Shown: positions 50,883 to 63,473 of the stretch, piece by piece
How positions within the stretch are numbered: the first letter of the stretch is position 1
Layout: every line of letters begins with the position of its first letter
Assembly (NCBI RefSeq): GCF_036785885.1
Contig: NC_092316.1
Location: forward strand, 52,151,001 to 52,215,000
Direction: 5' to 3'
Source: Coffea arabica
Lineage: Eukaryota > Streptophyta > Magnoliopsida > Gentianales > Rubiaceae
DNA: 64,000 nt
The notes under the pieces: model-generated
Seen by the model: only the letters and a program-made list of their open reading frames with translations
Databases searched by the model: none
Told to the model about the DNA's origin: nothing
Position numbers and translations under genes: made by a program

Positions 50883-51734
50883 GTCTATGTGTAAGGTGTG
50901 AGACCATAAAGTTCTAAAAGGGGGATAATGTCAGGAAGATCAGAATTAAAAGAGAGATTAAAAGTGGAGGAGAATCAAGCTGCAGCAAATGAGACAGATC
51001 ATGACCCCGGAGGAAAAAGCCAGCCCCGGATCATGATCTTCCTATCTCTTTAGATCTTTTCTATTACAGTTCCACTCTCTCTCTCTCTCTCTTTCTCTCT
51101 CTCCGTGCCAGTGCGAGGAAGACGAGGAAAGATTTGTGTGTAGAATTTTGAGGTTGCAAAAATTCAGGTGGGAGTGTTGGTTTGATGGTTTGAGCTAGAT
51201 ATAGTAAAGGGGTCACCAACTCACAGGTTTTGCTTCCAAGTTTCGAGAGAGGGAGAACCATTGCACCTAGATTAACGGTCCATCGCGCTTTCCATTTTAC
51301 CCCATGTAGTGATTTAGAGTCGTTTTTGTAGGTGGACTCAATTGTAAATATATGGTCATTTTACCCACTTGTTTTCTCAATACCAGGGGATTCGAGTCTT
51401 GTATTGAAAGTATCTATATCATCTTCTAAACGAGCTGTGCTCTGAACCAAATGGTTAGAGCTTCAAACAGCTTCTGAAGCCATATTTACAGCACGCCCAA
51501 ATAAAATTTTCCAAGCTTAAACACTGCCAAAAACTTCAAAGTCTAGTAGGAGTCTCAGGCAGTTTACTGAAGTAAATATCAGATCGTGCTCGGCATATTA
51601 GAACTCTACTTATGACTGAAGAAATTGCAGAGCCGTAGCATTAAAAAGTTGGGGAAGTACTTGGCTACATAATTAAATTATAGAGGAGATGGTACACCAC
51701 TTGTCTTCACTAACCAAACAGCATCTTTAATCTC

Positions 51735-54700
51735 CTAATCTGAAGGCAATACATTGGCAGACATGTATGGTGAAACGCATCCTTGTACCTGAAGAAAATC
51801 ATCTTTTTTCAATCAAAAAGAGGTATTAATAGATAAGAATGCATGCCGATGGAGTGGTCCTCCATGATTTTCTAAGGAAACCTAGCAAAACGCCAGATTG
51901 TGCTTTACCAAGAATTCCAAGAGTTCGTGAAAAGAGAATGGCAAGAAACCCATGATTCCCATTCTATTTTTCTACTATTTAGAACTGGAGAAAAGACCCA
52001 AAATGGTGCAAAATTAGTAACTTCATTGAAAGAAGCATAAGACATAATGTTTCCATAACAAAGAATCAGTCACCACCACCCTCTTCCCCAACCACACAGA
52101 AAGGAAAAGGGGAAGAATTATATTAGAAAGTTGAAACATCTTTTGTCATCAGTAATCCCAAGTTGACATGCCACATCAAACAGATTAATTGACATTTAAG
52201 TAGCAATTGTAAGCATAAGTTAGCTGAGAAAACAAAGCAAAAACCATCAGCAGGATTGCAAGCACAAGTAAGCAGACCAAGTGACTGTGAGGTCCCTAGT
52301 TCGACTCTTAAGCCCTCACCTTTTCCCATCCCCCTTGTAAGACTTGGAGTCTCCCTTTGGACCAAAAAAAAAAAAAAGAAATCTTCCATCAAATTGAAAC
52401 TGTAGTGTGCAAAACTGATCATTCTCTTATCAATATCATGAAAGTAAAATAATATGTTAAATGTCAAGATCCATTATTCAATATATAAACACATAAAATG
52501 GCTGACCAGGATCTCATGAAAAATGGAGTTAAAGAGAAGAATAACTTAAATTCTAGCAATAACAGGTTACCCCAGGACCAAAAGTTTGCATATTGATTTG
52601 AAGGGGAACTAAAGGTATAATGACTTCAGGGGAAGGTATCCCATACCTGCAGTAAACAAGTGGGAATTTGGATAAACCCCTGTAGCAATAGATCAACCTT
52701 CTCCAAAGAGTCTGGAGGAACAGGGGTAATTAAGTAGAGGATGTTCCTAAAAGTATCAATACCTCTCACAATTCCTGGATCATAAAGACAAGACAGTAGG
52801 AAATTAAGCTAGAGTCTATGACGTTCAGCTAAAAAAGAAAGAAATCAGAAAGTACATTGTAAAAATTATAAATTATGTTAAAAAACATGTATGTCTCACA
52901 CAAAAAGGGATAAAAACTAACAGAGAGCACCACTAATCTTCAGTGCAACTACAATTTTGTTTTCAAACTTACCAAAATGTTAAAAAAAACAGGTATGACT
53001 CACACAAAAAGGGATAAAGACGAACACAGAGCACTAATAAACTCCGCTGCAACTAGAATTCTGTTTCCAAACTTACCAAATGCCCAAATTGCATACCTGT
53101 CTAGGCTCAACCACATTAGCAACCCAAAATTAACTAGTAATGCAATGTGCCACAACTTGGGGCCTGAATATGTATGTGGATATGATTATCTCCAAGTACA
53201 AGCCCATATTGCATTTGTACAGAGTGAAAAAGATTTCTTATCCTCATGTCACATGAGAAAAACAAACTAAAAACGATTAATTACAGGTAGCATAGTTCTC
53301 AAACAAGTTACCTACCTAGGCCAATACAAGGAGATAAATTTTCACCACTTTCAGAACTGATGGCCAAGCCAACAATAGTTGCATTTAAGCTGTAGAAGAT
53401 TTCAGTCTTTGGGACCTATCATCAAGAAACAATTGAAAAATCATGCCCTAAGATGGGTTTAGTAAATCATAAACAACAAGGACGATGAGAAATATCATGA
53501 AAGACTAGTCCAAGAAGACTTTAGTAATTTTTCTGAAAGTTGAGAACAAATGAAGTCTGTAGATCAACCATACAGCGGGAAATGAAGAACAGTGTATTCT
53601 ATGTTACTGAACCAACCTGACAATGAAGATGCTTAATTTTGATACTTGATACAGAGATTTCAAAAGGGGGTTGGGCAGCTAATGCATTGGCGAGTTCCTT
53701 TATTGTAGTGATATTCAATTGACTGGGAAAGCACTGTCTGAAATATGCCATCACACGCAAGTCTCGCATAAGGCGAGCATCCTTCTGCACCAGAACCCTG
53801 TACAATACATTGAACAGAAGATTTGAAAATAAAAGACTTAATAGATTAAAGTGCTGATGCTGCTTGACCAATAGCAAGTCGTGCTAATTCTAGTATGCTT
53901 GCAAAAAGGGACAGCATATATTTCAATCTTGCTATTAACAAGATGTAGCAGATGCCAAGCTCTTACTGAAATGAAAATCCATTTATACACTTGGAAAAGG
54001 ACATACGATCTCTTGAAAGAGTCCTGACGAGCTGAATTGACCTCAATTATGGTAGTTGATGTAGAATCATCCTCATCTAACCAAAACACTCCAACTGGTA
54101 GATTCTTACTCTCAGTCGATATGCAAATCTTTACCACATGTGTAGGAGATATGTATTTAAGCATGTCAACAAGGATGTCATAACCAATACCTGCCACAAA
54201 ACATAATGTCCAGATTAGCCAACCTAAAGATTATGGATGAAAGAAACTCCATTACAAGCAGCAGTAATGCAAAACCAAGGCATAATTTATGTCATATCAG
54301 TTGGTAGAGATACAAAGATCAAAGATACTAATACAAGTATACCTTTCACCCATCCTGGAGTGTTAATGACCAGCGGCACCCCAGCGTGATGACGTTCTAT
54401 CTTATCAAACATGCAGTACTCTTTGCGATAGTGGTCATATAAGGCGAATATGTATGTCAAGTAAGTTGTTGGATCCCTTTTTGAGGATATGTCGCCAAAG
54501 AAAAAGCATCTGAAGCAAAAGTTTCAGCCAAAAGGTAAAACATTTAACCCATAATAGAGCCATATATTCAGGATGATGCATCAATAACTGCCATATTATC
54601 TTCAATCTTATTTACACAATGTCTGGACAAATATCTGGTTTCCCACTTCAAAGAAGGGAATTTAATCTATTTGGCAAAGATATTAAGTTCAATCAGGTGG

Positions 54701-56676
54701 TAATAAACTTGAATTTTTGTAACAAAATCTCAATGCATCAGATGGAGTGGCCAAATGCAACAGACAAGGCTGTAATCATTTTTGTAGCTAGAAATTCATT
54801 TTAAAATAAAGAGCCCAGAAATATGTTCTTCCTTATAAGCAATAGTATGTCAATTTGAGAAAGCTAAGTTCCAGGTTTCAGTCAAGGCTGGTTAGACACC
54901 TTTTCCCCATAAAACAAAAATTCCCCACAACTGGATAGATCAGCATTACCAGAAAATAAATATTAAATAAAAAAAAAAAAAAAACAATCATAGAAAACAA
55001 ATATAAATACTTCCCAAACATCTGTAAAACTTGTATCTGGAAAATTTGAACATCCTGTAGAAATGCCATCTTAAAGTTTCCATTTGGAATTGTAGTTGCT
55101 TATTGTAGCCATTTAAGCACATGCTTTTTATCTTCTAAGTGGGCAAAGACAACATCAATTCTTATGACCAACAAATCACTCGATAAGCTTTTCTTCTCCT
55201 TTATCTAACATGCACACTTTGCCTTATTTATTCTTGCTTTTACTTTTTTTTCTTTTTAATGGAAAACCAATTTTATGTCTTGAAGCCATACAAGCGGTAC
55301 AAGTCGGACAGGATGGGGATATCAATGTTAATTTGTCAATGAAAATGCAGATAATTATTTCAGTTATTTCCCAATCTCCTGTTTCTCAAAAAAGAAATGT
55401 ATCTCAAAAGCATGCGTTTTGCCCACTTAAACACCATGCGATATAAACTGCTGAGATATTAAGTGATACACAAGTGACCAGAAGAAAGAAAAAAGGAAAA
55501 AAAAATGAAATTGCAGCCCCTACTGGGGGGATGTGTTCCTCAAATACCCATAGACAAGCAGTGCCTCAAAGCAGAATGCTCAATGTTGATACTCATCTTA
55601 TACTTTCCTACAACAGATAAGATTTTTAACCAGGATATCACAATAAATCCTTCATCGACTCAATTCAAGGCTAGTGCTTCAATGACTAGTCTAATGCTGC
55701 ACCACTATCCACAAGAATGCCATAACTCAGAGACAAACTTCATAAACGTTACATTCAAGAAAACAAACAAAAGAACTTCAAAGTCATACCTCTCAGGCGT
55801 CTTTAGGCATGGGATGGTCAAATCTGGCCATGAAAGAGAATCCACCAATAACTATCAGATGCACACAACTATATTAGCAAGTAAAAGAGGCTAAACCCAA
55901 TAAAAGACCACCAACCTGGAGTCACCTTGTCAATGACAGTTAGCGATAGAAGACCAGGAGGAGTAAACTCTGTCTGCCCAACATCAGTATCCAGATAAGC
56001 CACCTTTTTGTATCTGCAATTCAAAACTGAAAACCTCAATATCACATACAATATCAACAAAGTTTGATTCTTTCCATCTTATAATCTTCAATCCCACTTT
56101 TTCTTATAATCCATTATCTTTTGTCCCCTTTTTTTTGGGAAGTGCCAAGTGTCCATCAAATTAACCTAATCTATCATACAAGGAGGTTGCAAGAAGTGAG
56201 TTTGTTTGTTAATTCAGCTATCCAACTAAAAGAACTTTAAAATAAAAACAACTTTTCAGGATTATACAAGTATCCTTAGATATAAAAATCAGAACAGAGG
56301 ATAGGATTGTTGAAGCAAATTTCAAGAAGCCCGTCTCTTCTCTTCAATCAAATACCCAAAACCCAACCGAAATTCACAGCAGTTTAAAAAAAAAAAAAAA
56401 AAAAGGAGTTGCATGCTATACCATCCACACGGCAAAAGAGAGAAGACGTAAAATGAGCAGAAGAAAAGTGAGAGTAAGGCGTCCAAACCTTTGGAGGAGA
56501 ACGTTGAGAAGGTGGCGGGAGAAGGTAGTCTTGCCGCTGTTTTTGGGGCCACAAACCAAGGCAATAGGGGGAGGACAGCTGATGGAATCATAAGCAATGG
56601 TGTGTGCTGCATTGGACCATTCTTCTGGTATTACTATGCCTGCTGCTGGAGGCTCAGTCTCCCCAACCGAAGCCAT
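51735..56676 (-). CDS. NOL9: NOL9/GRC3-type polynucleotide 5'-hydroxyl kinase
   Basis: Nine exons: 56676-56489, 56013-55916, 55823-55790, 54509-54343, 54190-54007, 53797-53617, 53415-53316, 52774-52647 and 51788-51735. Spliced length is 1,134 nt, 377 residues, with every phase and GT/AG site consistent. Walker A is GPKNSGKT (43-50); the Walker B-like stretch is VAYLDTDVGQTEF (67-79). CFFFGDISSKRDP, VINTPGWVKGIGYDIL (154-169) and CLLQVQGCVSPYMS near the end are typical of plant NOL9 proteins. NOL9/Grc3 kinases phosphorylate 5'-OH RNA ends during pre-rRNA ITS2 processing in the nucleolus; that role here is by family. I chose MASVGETEPP as the start; an in-frame ATG lies 18 nt earlier. Exon 3 is only 34 nt. 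The duplication breakpoint (55498/55499) is in intron 3, and this is the only copy with the ATP-binding exons. Confidence 0.93.
52254..52377 (+). mobile_element. Possible SINE in NOL9 intron 8, second copy
   Basis: Duplicate of 33113-33236. Confidence 0.35.
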
Positions 56677-57345
56677 CTTTTCTATCTCTATCAAATACTA
56701 TTCGAGTCCCACCACTAGTACTCAGGTCTCAAGTCTCAGGCACTCTGCCTCTTCTCTATTTGAATAAATGCATGCAAGAAAAAAAAGAAGCAGCAGCACC
56801 CGCCAAAAGTTGTGATTGTACGGCGCTTCAGTTCATTTTGAAGCGTTAAAACGTGTGTTCAGATCCGAAGGCTCTCCTTTTGCCTACTTTTTTTTTTTTT
56901 TTTTTTTTTGGCCTGCTGACTTTGCGCTTTTCCCCCAAATCAAATAAATGGTTTAATTACACAAAACACCTAAGGTACACTCTAATTTCTATTTTGCATC
57001 CTAACCTTTATGCTGTGCTGATTAACTAGCACCCTATGTTCACGCATCGAAATTTGGAAAAAATAAAATACCTTCATAAATCCTAATAGCTAATCTAAAA
57101 TTTTTCAAAAGGTAATCTAAAAATTAGTTTAAATTTTTTTAAAATTTTAAAAAAATCTCAAAATATATTCTAAAAACTCTTCTATTCTTAAATATCCCAA
57201 AATATTTTCTAAAAATATCACAAAATATACTCTAAAAGCTCTATTACAGTAAAAAAATTTTAAAAACACCTTGAAAAATAGCTAATCCAATAACTTCTCG
57301 ACGAGGCTAGGAAGTTCGAAAAGCAAAGATGTCTCAGGATCTATA
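56677..57345. promoter_or_regulatory. NOL9 upstream region plus a dispersed repeat
   Basis: Holds the NOL9 leader and presumed promoter, a T18-type run near 56889-56909, a transposon-like edge starting tggtttaattacacaaaaca (56949) and, at 57090-57290, an inverted member of the gctgtagcag repeat family. No clear TATA box was identified. Confidence 0.45.
57090..57290 (-). repeat. gctgtagcag-family repeat, inverted member
   Basis: On the minus strand it gives ggtgtttttaaaattttttt, tactgtaatagagc and repeated tattttggga blocks in the same order as 6085-6312. More diverged than the member at 62134-62365. Confidence 0.55.
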
Positions 57346-59315
57346 TCTATATATATTAGAGAGGAGCTTTTTTACGAGGAGCTCCCACAAGCATCAGAAA
57401 TCTGAATTCCTTTTACTATAACTTTAAATTTATTTTAATTCAATAACTCTTATCTTTTCCTTTTCCCTTTCCACTCTTCAATTTATGTGACCCACTAACC
57501 CATAAAATTAAAATTCCTAAATTTTAACTAACAAATAATAACCACCCCTGCAAAATGGCATGTGCAAATTCCAATTTACTTCTCACATTTACCACTGACA
57601 TTTACCACATCACTGGTAGCAATAATTAACTGTTAATTTAAGAAACTCGCAATTACAAAAATCACATATCCAAAATTTAGAAGCTTGTTTGAATTACAAT
57701 TTTCACAATTCTATGTATCTTATTGTCATAATGTATTTTACTCTCATAATCATTCACAAACCTGATGATCACTAATCCATTTTATCCATTTTCATTTGTC
57801 TTCACACAAATTGAATACAGTGAAAAAAAAGACTATGTATCGCACTCTCACCATGAATAAATCCTACTTACAAGCATTTCAATCAGTGACGAAACTAATA
57901 TTTTTTTTTAGAAGAGCTAAAATTTTTCCTAACATAATTATTTTGAATGTGTTATGTTCAAAATAATTTTCATATATTTAAATATATGATATCTAAAAAT
58001 ATCAAATTTTAATTTTAATTATAACGGGATGTAAAAATAAATAACTTTTTAAAGAAAAAAATTAATTCAAAGGCAGTTAATTCACACATATATACATATA
58101 TATATTCTCATAATATAAACTAAAATTGTAAAAAATTCCATCATTGATTTCAATGGCGTTTTAATTCTAAATTTGGAAGATTATAAAAAAGAAAACAATT
58201 GATCACAAAACGAATCCTACGCCATAGTGATTCAACTGAAATATTTTAAAAAGGTTCAGCAAGTTCACTTCCAAGAAATACAAGTCTCACTGAACATGTT
58301 TTTTTTGTAGTATGAACTCCAAAAAATTCAACATAATTACTTAAACCACCAATTTTAATTTTCATACTAAAAGTTGATTGATTTGAAAAATGTTCGCACA
58401 TTTGTACAAGATTATCAAATCGAATGCATAATATTTGCAAGTATTTCATTTTGAAATAATTTTCGTCTATTTAAATATATGACATCTAAAAATAATATTA
58501 AGTTTAATTATAAAGGGATGTAAAAAATAAATAAATTTTTTAAGAAAAAATTAATTTAAATGTAGTTAATTCACACACACACACATATATATATAAATAC
58601 ATATATTCTCATAATATAAACTAAAATTGTAAAAAATTAGGAGGGCAAACTTTATTTTATACAAATATTTACACAATATGAATTAAAATTTTTAAAACTT
58701 GAGGGGGCTATGGCCCTCATTAGACCCCATTGGTTCCATCATTGATTTCAACGGGGTCTTAATTCTAAACTTGGAAGATTACAAAGAAAAAAACAACTTA
58801 TCACAAAACGAATCTTACACTATAGTGATTCCATTGAAATATTTTAAAAAGGTTCACCAAGTTCACTTTCAAGAAATACAAGTCTCGCTAAACATTTTTT
58901 TTTTTGTAATACAAACTCCACAAAATTCAATAGAAATAATTAAACCACCAATATTAATTTTCATACTAAAAGTTGATTGGTGTAAAAAACTGTTCGCACC
59001 TTTGTACAAGATTATCAAATCAAATGTATAATGTTTGTAAGTATTTCATTTTGAAATTAAATAAAACATGCAATTACATTTATTTCTATCCATATATCAT
59101 TCATTTTCTAATATTATTTCAAGATCCAAATTTTGCAAAAATGCAATTCTTGAGTGATCTACACATTTTGTCATACTTTGAACTATTGTTAGACAAATCT
59201 TAGATTTTAATTATGTTGGTATAAATTTTTTTTTTTTACTTTTTTCAAATTTACCTTTTATTTTAATTTTTTTTAATAACGTAAGCACTGTACATTGCAC
59301 GGGTATTCACACTAG
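57346..59315 (+). mobile_element. Non-autonomous Helitron
   Basis: Starts TCTATATATATTAGAG after an A and ends gcacgggtattcacaCTAG before a T. TC at the 5' end, CTAG at the 3' end, insertion between A and T with no target duplication, and a GC-rich cattgcacgggt motif just inside the 3' end are Helitron hallmarks. The 3' hairpin is imperfect. No Rep/helicase coding sequence is present; the open frame at 58699-59031 is AT-rich filler. The interior contains two diverged direct repeats (about 57945-58455 and 58446-59056). The start could also be 57340, where a TC also follows an A. Confidence 0.72.
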
Positions 59316-59362
59316 TACTACTATGTAATTAAGACAATAACAAGTAAGTTTGCTTAGTAATA

Positions 59363-59710
59363 CTTTCTCCGTTCCGCTTTATAGTCTTCTTTTTTTTTAT
59401 TCATCACAAATTATAGTCCATCTTCCAATATAGTCCATTTTTTTCACCAATAATTGCTTTAATATATGTGTTGAATGGTGTAATATATCATCATTATTGA
59501 TGTTATAATCAATGTAAAGGGATAATGATTGGTAATACTCTTAATATTAATGTAAGGATATTTTAGAAAAATATGAGGCTAAATTTACTTTTCCAACTGA
59601 ATTAAGTAATTTTTCTTAAACTATAGGAGAAAAAAATCAAGATTATCAAAATGTAATATTTCTTAAATCATGTAAAAAAAATCAAAACTATCAAAATGGG
59701 GCGAATGCAA
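59363..59710. mobile_element. Stowaway-like (Tc1/Mariner) MITE
   Basis: The left end ctttctccgttccgctttat and the inverse of the right end (ttgcattcgccccattttga) fit degenerate forms of the ctccctccgtccca / tgggacggagggag termini of plant Stowaway elements. TA lies at both sides (59361-59362, 59711-59712), the expected target duplication. The interior repeats atagtc / gactat-like motifs. Non-coding, 348 bp. Confidence 0.65.
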
Positions 59711-60478
59711 TAATAAATTCAAGAAAGTCAACACTCCAACGAATAAACTAGCATAAAATGACAGGCAATTTGCTGAAATCCATTGAATCCCATTATAGAT
59801 TTCGTTGTACCGTGTTAGCAGTCAGTATTAAATACTAAATGCTCGTTTAATGCACTTCCCAAATCAAATGCATCCGTTTAGTAGATAATTAAAATCACCG
59901 TTTGCTTTATATGCCATAAACCACCGCCCGGAAAAGATAACTCAGTATGAATTTGTGAAACAAGGCATTCATTCTCATTTTCACTAGATTTATGACGAAG
60001 TCAATGCCAGATATAATGAATGAGCTCCCATACCTTAAAAACTAGTGGAAACATGGTGTAATGTCAGTAGACGTAGTTTTACCCTATCTTTCATATTAAA
60101 ACTCAACAAAGAAAATTTCTGAATGGTCTTTGTTTTAAAAGACCATTTTAAAAGACCATTCTTATTATCAAAATAAAAAAAACAAAGATAATATCCAGCA
60201 AAAGCTACAATTTAACTCCATTTCTTCTTATTCCTTATGCACAAATTAAACACAGGATAACATTTGAAATACAAACTCGAAACAATAAATGAATGGTTCC
60301 ATTGTTTATGGGTATTTTAAGTTCCAGTAAAATTTGTTTGGAGTTTTGACATCCATTACAATTTACAACTTTAAAAAAATATATATTTGTGTATTAAATT
60401 ATGGAGGCAATGCCCAAAAAAAAAATAATAACAATAAAACAAAAAAGAAAAAAAATCCTTTAACAAAATTCAAGACTC
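59711..60478. other. AT-rich spacer, 3' flank of the methyltransferase gene
   Basis: No gene seen. A short direct repeat (aaaagaccattttaaaagac) occurs near 60136-60155. The part next to 60479 should contain the 3' UTR. Confidence 0.5.
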
Positions 60479-61219
60479 TTAGATGGCCTTCTTTTTCCTG
60501 AAGGCCACCTCTGTGTCCAACCCGAATCCATCAACAGTCCGAACATGAACCAAGTTGGACCGTTTGAACAGTTTCTTCAACGGCTCCACGCTGTACAAAT
60601 CATTCGCCGAGTACTTATCAGCCCGTTTATTTACCGACACGTGTAAAACGCAAACTCCGCCGGGCTTCATCGTCCGTTCGATCTCCCCCACGAACTTCTC
60701 CGGATAAAGCGCGTGATCAAACACGTTGGAGAACTCAAAGTCAAAAGTCCCATCCTCAAACGGCTGGTTATGAAAGTCGCCCTCCACAACTAGCGGTGGA
60801 GATGGGACCAGGTCCATCCCTATTGAATCGGATACTCCTACCCGTTTCAACGCCTCTACTTCTTGACCCATCCGGGCCCCGATGCTCAGTGCTTTGGAAT
60901 CATTAGAAAGCAACTTCTTCTGTTTTAGCTCGCCGAAGAAACGAGTAAAGACCTGGATTTTCCTGTCCCAGTCTCGAGTTCTCCATATTTCTCGAAGCTT
61001 CAGATTGAGGGTCTTGTTGAGCTGGCGCTGGATGTAGGACTCGTATGTCTTGTATCCGGGTCGGATTTTTAGGCCCAAGCTTGTTTCTGAGGAGAATCGT
61101 TCTGGGTTTTTTGTGGTGATGGAAGAACAATAAGAGAGAAAAAGAAGGAAAGGTATGGAAAGGAGGAGAGTGAGAAGGAAGTATATGGGGACAAATGCTA
61201 TGCTTGAGGTTTCTTTCAT
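60479..61219 (-). CDS. Membrane-anchored SAM-dependent methyltransferase, plant-specific
   Basis: Single-exon gene of 246 residues. Residues 8-32 form a hydrophobic anchor (VPIYFLLTLLLSIPFLLFLS), suggesting a type II endomembrane or plasma-membrane protein. The C-terminal part is a class I methyltransferase fold. Motif I is ALSIGARMGQEVEALKRVG (110-128); the acidic residue at the end of strand 2 is in SIGMDLVP (132-139); then GDFHNQPFEDGTFDFEFSNV (147-166), and MKPGGVCVLHV (184-194) is the post-motif segment typical of Methyltransf_11 proteins. Substrate unknown. The sequence looks intact and is GC-richer than its surroundings. The overlapping frame at 60903-61250 is a shadow. Confidence 0.88.
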   Translation of the reverse strand: MKETSSIAFVPIYFLLTLLLSIPFLLFLSYCSSITTKNPERFSSETSLGLKIRPGYKTYESYIQRQLNKTLNLKLREIWRTRDWDRKIQVFTRFFGELKQKKLLSNDSKALSIGARMGQEVEALKRVGVSDSIGMDLVPSPPLVVEGDFHNQPFEDGTFDFEFSNVFDHALYPEKFVGEIERTMKPGGVCVLHVSVNKRADKYSANDLYSVEPLKKLFKRSNLVHVRTVDGFGLDTEVAFRKKKAI

Positions 61220-62133
61220 TTCTAAATATGCATGAAGAAGTTACAACCACGAAACATCAAATAATATCCAATGGTATACAATAAAGATATACAACAGCTA
61301 ACATGCTAATTTATAGGAATAACCACATTAAATAAAGTACTAAAACATCTTAGACCACTAAATACAAGAAAACAATTAAAAGTAATGAAGTATATACTTT
61401 AGATTTGCATCCAAATAGTTTTAAGTAAATAGCTATCAAAATGAAGTGAAAAAATTGCCTAAATGGAATCATCAATAAAATAGCAAACAATTTGAAAATT
61501 ATTAGAACTAATAGTTAAAACAACAAAAGTAGATGCAATCTACATATGGGAAAATTTATGATGATAAACTTGCTTTAAACCACAAATAATAATTAACAAA
61601 TGTGATCCCCTCCCTACCATTTCTATCTAACATGGACAATTGAATTAAAACACTAAAAAATTATCACATATACAACCCGCAAGATTACATATTTCTTATA
61701 ACCAAAAAGTAGATTGGTTAAAAAAAACATACCTATTGAGATTTCTTACAACAAAAAAGTTGATTGGCTAAAGAAAATATACCTATTGAGAAAAGTGTTG
61801 CAAAATGGGGAAGAGGAGTAGCTAATGTAGCAAACATCTAAATTCAAAAGGCTACATGATTGTGATGGAAAAAAGCTGTAAGTAATTGAAAAGAATTTGA
61901 GCAGATGGGAGGTAACGGCCAAGAAACCAAACTTCTCTACTAATTGAAATTAATTTAATAATTGTGTCTTAATAACTATATATCATAAGTTTGCAAATAA
62001 CTGATGAGAAAGGCTTTAGGAAATTAAGAGACTTGGATGTTAATATAATTAAATGATTAGAAGGGCTTTTATGTAATTCCACTAAAACACAAGTTGAATT
62101 TAGTTGTACCTTAGCTGTGGCAATTGGACCACG
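61220..62133. other. AT-rich upstream region of the methyltransferase gene
   Basis: A TATA-like tataaatt lies on the minus strand near 61306-61316, about 90 bp before the ATG. A short imperfect repeat (aaaagtagattggttaaaaa / aaaagttgattggctaaaga) occurs at about 61705 and 61754. No other gene. Confidence 0.4.
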
Positions 62134-62365
62134 GAGGTGTTTTTGAAAAATTTTACTGTAGCAGAATTTTAGAGTATATTTTGGGATATTTTTAGAAAAT
62201 ATTTTGGTATATTTAAAAGTAGAAGAGTTATTCGAATATTTTTTGGGATATTTTTTAAATATTTTAAAAAAATTTAACTATTTTTTAGAGTACCTTTGAG
62301 AGTACTTTTTAAAAATTTTTATAATATTTGAAAAACAAATTTTTAAAAAATAGAGCAATCCAAAC
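62134..62365 (+). repeat. gctgtagcag-family repeat, right-flank member
   Basis: ggtgtttttgaaaaatttta, ctgtagcagaattttagagt and the tattttggga series match 6085-6312 closely, giving an independent insertion of the same family. Confidence 0.65.
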
Positions 62366-63261
62366 AGAGGAACCTTACCAAGGGGAGGGAAGCAATGGGA
62401 AAGTTATTAGTTAAATTAAGAATTCACGGTTCCCTAATTAATGTTCTACCAATTAAGTTGAGACTTGAAAACTATACATGTTTCCTATGTCTCTTCTTTG
62501 TGTATTCGCTTGCTTTCTGTGCTATTTTCTGTCCCACAATCTATTAAATCGCCAAATATTCTTCATAAACGCCTCATCTTAAATCTCTTTCTATTTCACT
62601 TCATAAATATGTGTTCTACCAAATAAGTAATTGTTGGGACTCATAAACATGTATTCTATCCTGTAAGTAATTGTTGTGACTTAAAAGGACAAGAAAAAAG
62701 AATTAAAATAGGATGTTTATGAAGAATATATGGAGACTTGATAGATATTGGGACAGGAAATGGTATAGGGTTGAATACAAGATCTTTTGTGCTTTTGTGT
62801 ATGATTCCCTCTTATCATTTTTTTATGCAGTTTGAAATCCTAACATGCATAATATGTGAGATTTTGTCCACAATATTAATGTTGTTATCTATTTTTATAC
62901 TAAACTAGTCTAAATCGACTAATTTTTTATGGATCAATTCCACTTTGGACTCCTTGCACCTTAAATTTCAATTTTGAACACTCAGTATTGTGAACTCTTT
63001 CTTCTGCTAATTAATGTGAGAATACTCAACAAAATAACTATATTGTAGCCTCACCATTGCATACGTAGGCTTTATTTGATAAGCCAATTTAATACTTAAA
63101 TTTAATCGATTCAGATTTTAACATGTTTAGACGTGTTTGATAACAAAAAATTGAACATTTAAATTAATTAAGTGGCACTAAATTTTGTAGATAAACTTAC
63201 TTCAAAAAATAAGTCATAAGTTATTCATTTATCATTTAATATGATATACACTCAAATGTAT
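62366..63261. other. AT-rich sequence, no gene recognised
   Basis: Only low-complexity AT-rich DNA and a transposon-edge-like stretch (tttatttgataagccaattt, near 63070) are seen. Confidence 0.45.
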
Positions 63262-63473
63262 GAGATTTAGTACTTCAAAATTCAATAACTTAATTGATTC
63301 TGATTTCAATTTTATTGAATGCACCCTTAAAATAGTATATCAAGATTCATATTAGTCTTAAATATATGAGATTTAGTATTTAAAAATTCAATAATTTAAT
63401 GGATTCAAATTTTAGTTTTATTGAATGCACCTTTAAAATAGTATATCAAGATTCATATTAGTCTTAAACTTCA
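63262..63473. repeat. Two-unit tandem repeat of 106 bp
   Basis: Units start gagatttagtacttcaaaat (63262) and gagatttagtatttaaaaat (63368); both contain tattgaatgcacc and end tatatcaagattcatattag. A handful of substitutions separate them. Non-coding. Confidence 0.8.

Larger units (their letters stand above)
44426..55498. repeat. Segment B', second copy of B
   Basis: Copy of 25285-36357. Its right edge continues into unique DNA holding NOL9 exons 1-3, so B' stands in the ancestral position relative to the right flank. Confidence 0.97.

Noticed and set aside
55505-55894. 129-codon open frame on the + strand
   Set aside because: Runs antisense across NOL9 exon 3 and intron sequence; the minus-strand exon is supported by frame and splice sites.
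58699-59031. 110-codon open frame
   Set aside because: Lies inside the Helitron, is AT-rich with N/I/K/F bias, and its start overlaps repeated element sequence; no family resemblance.
60903-61250. 115-codon minus-strand frame
   Set aside because: Overlaps the methyltransferase in another frame and has no conserved motifs.
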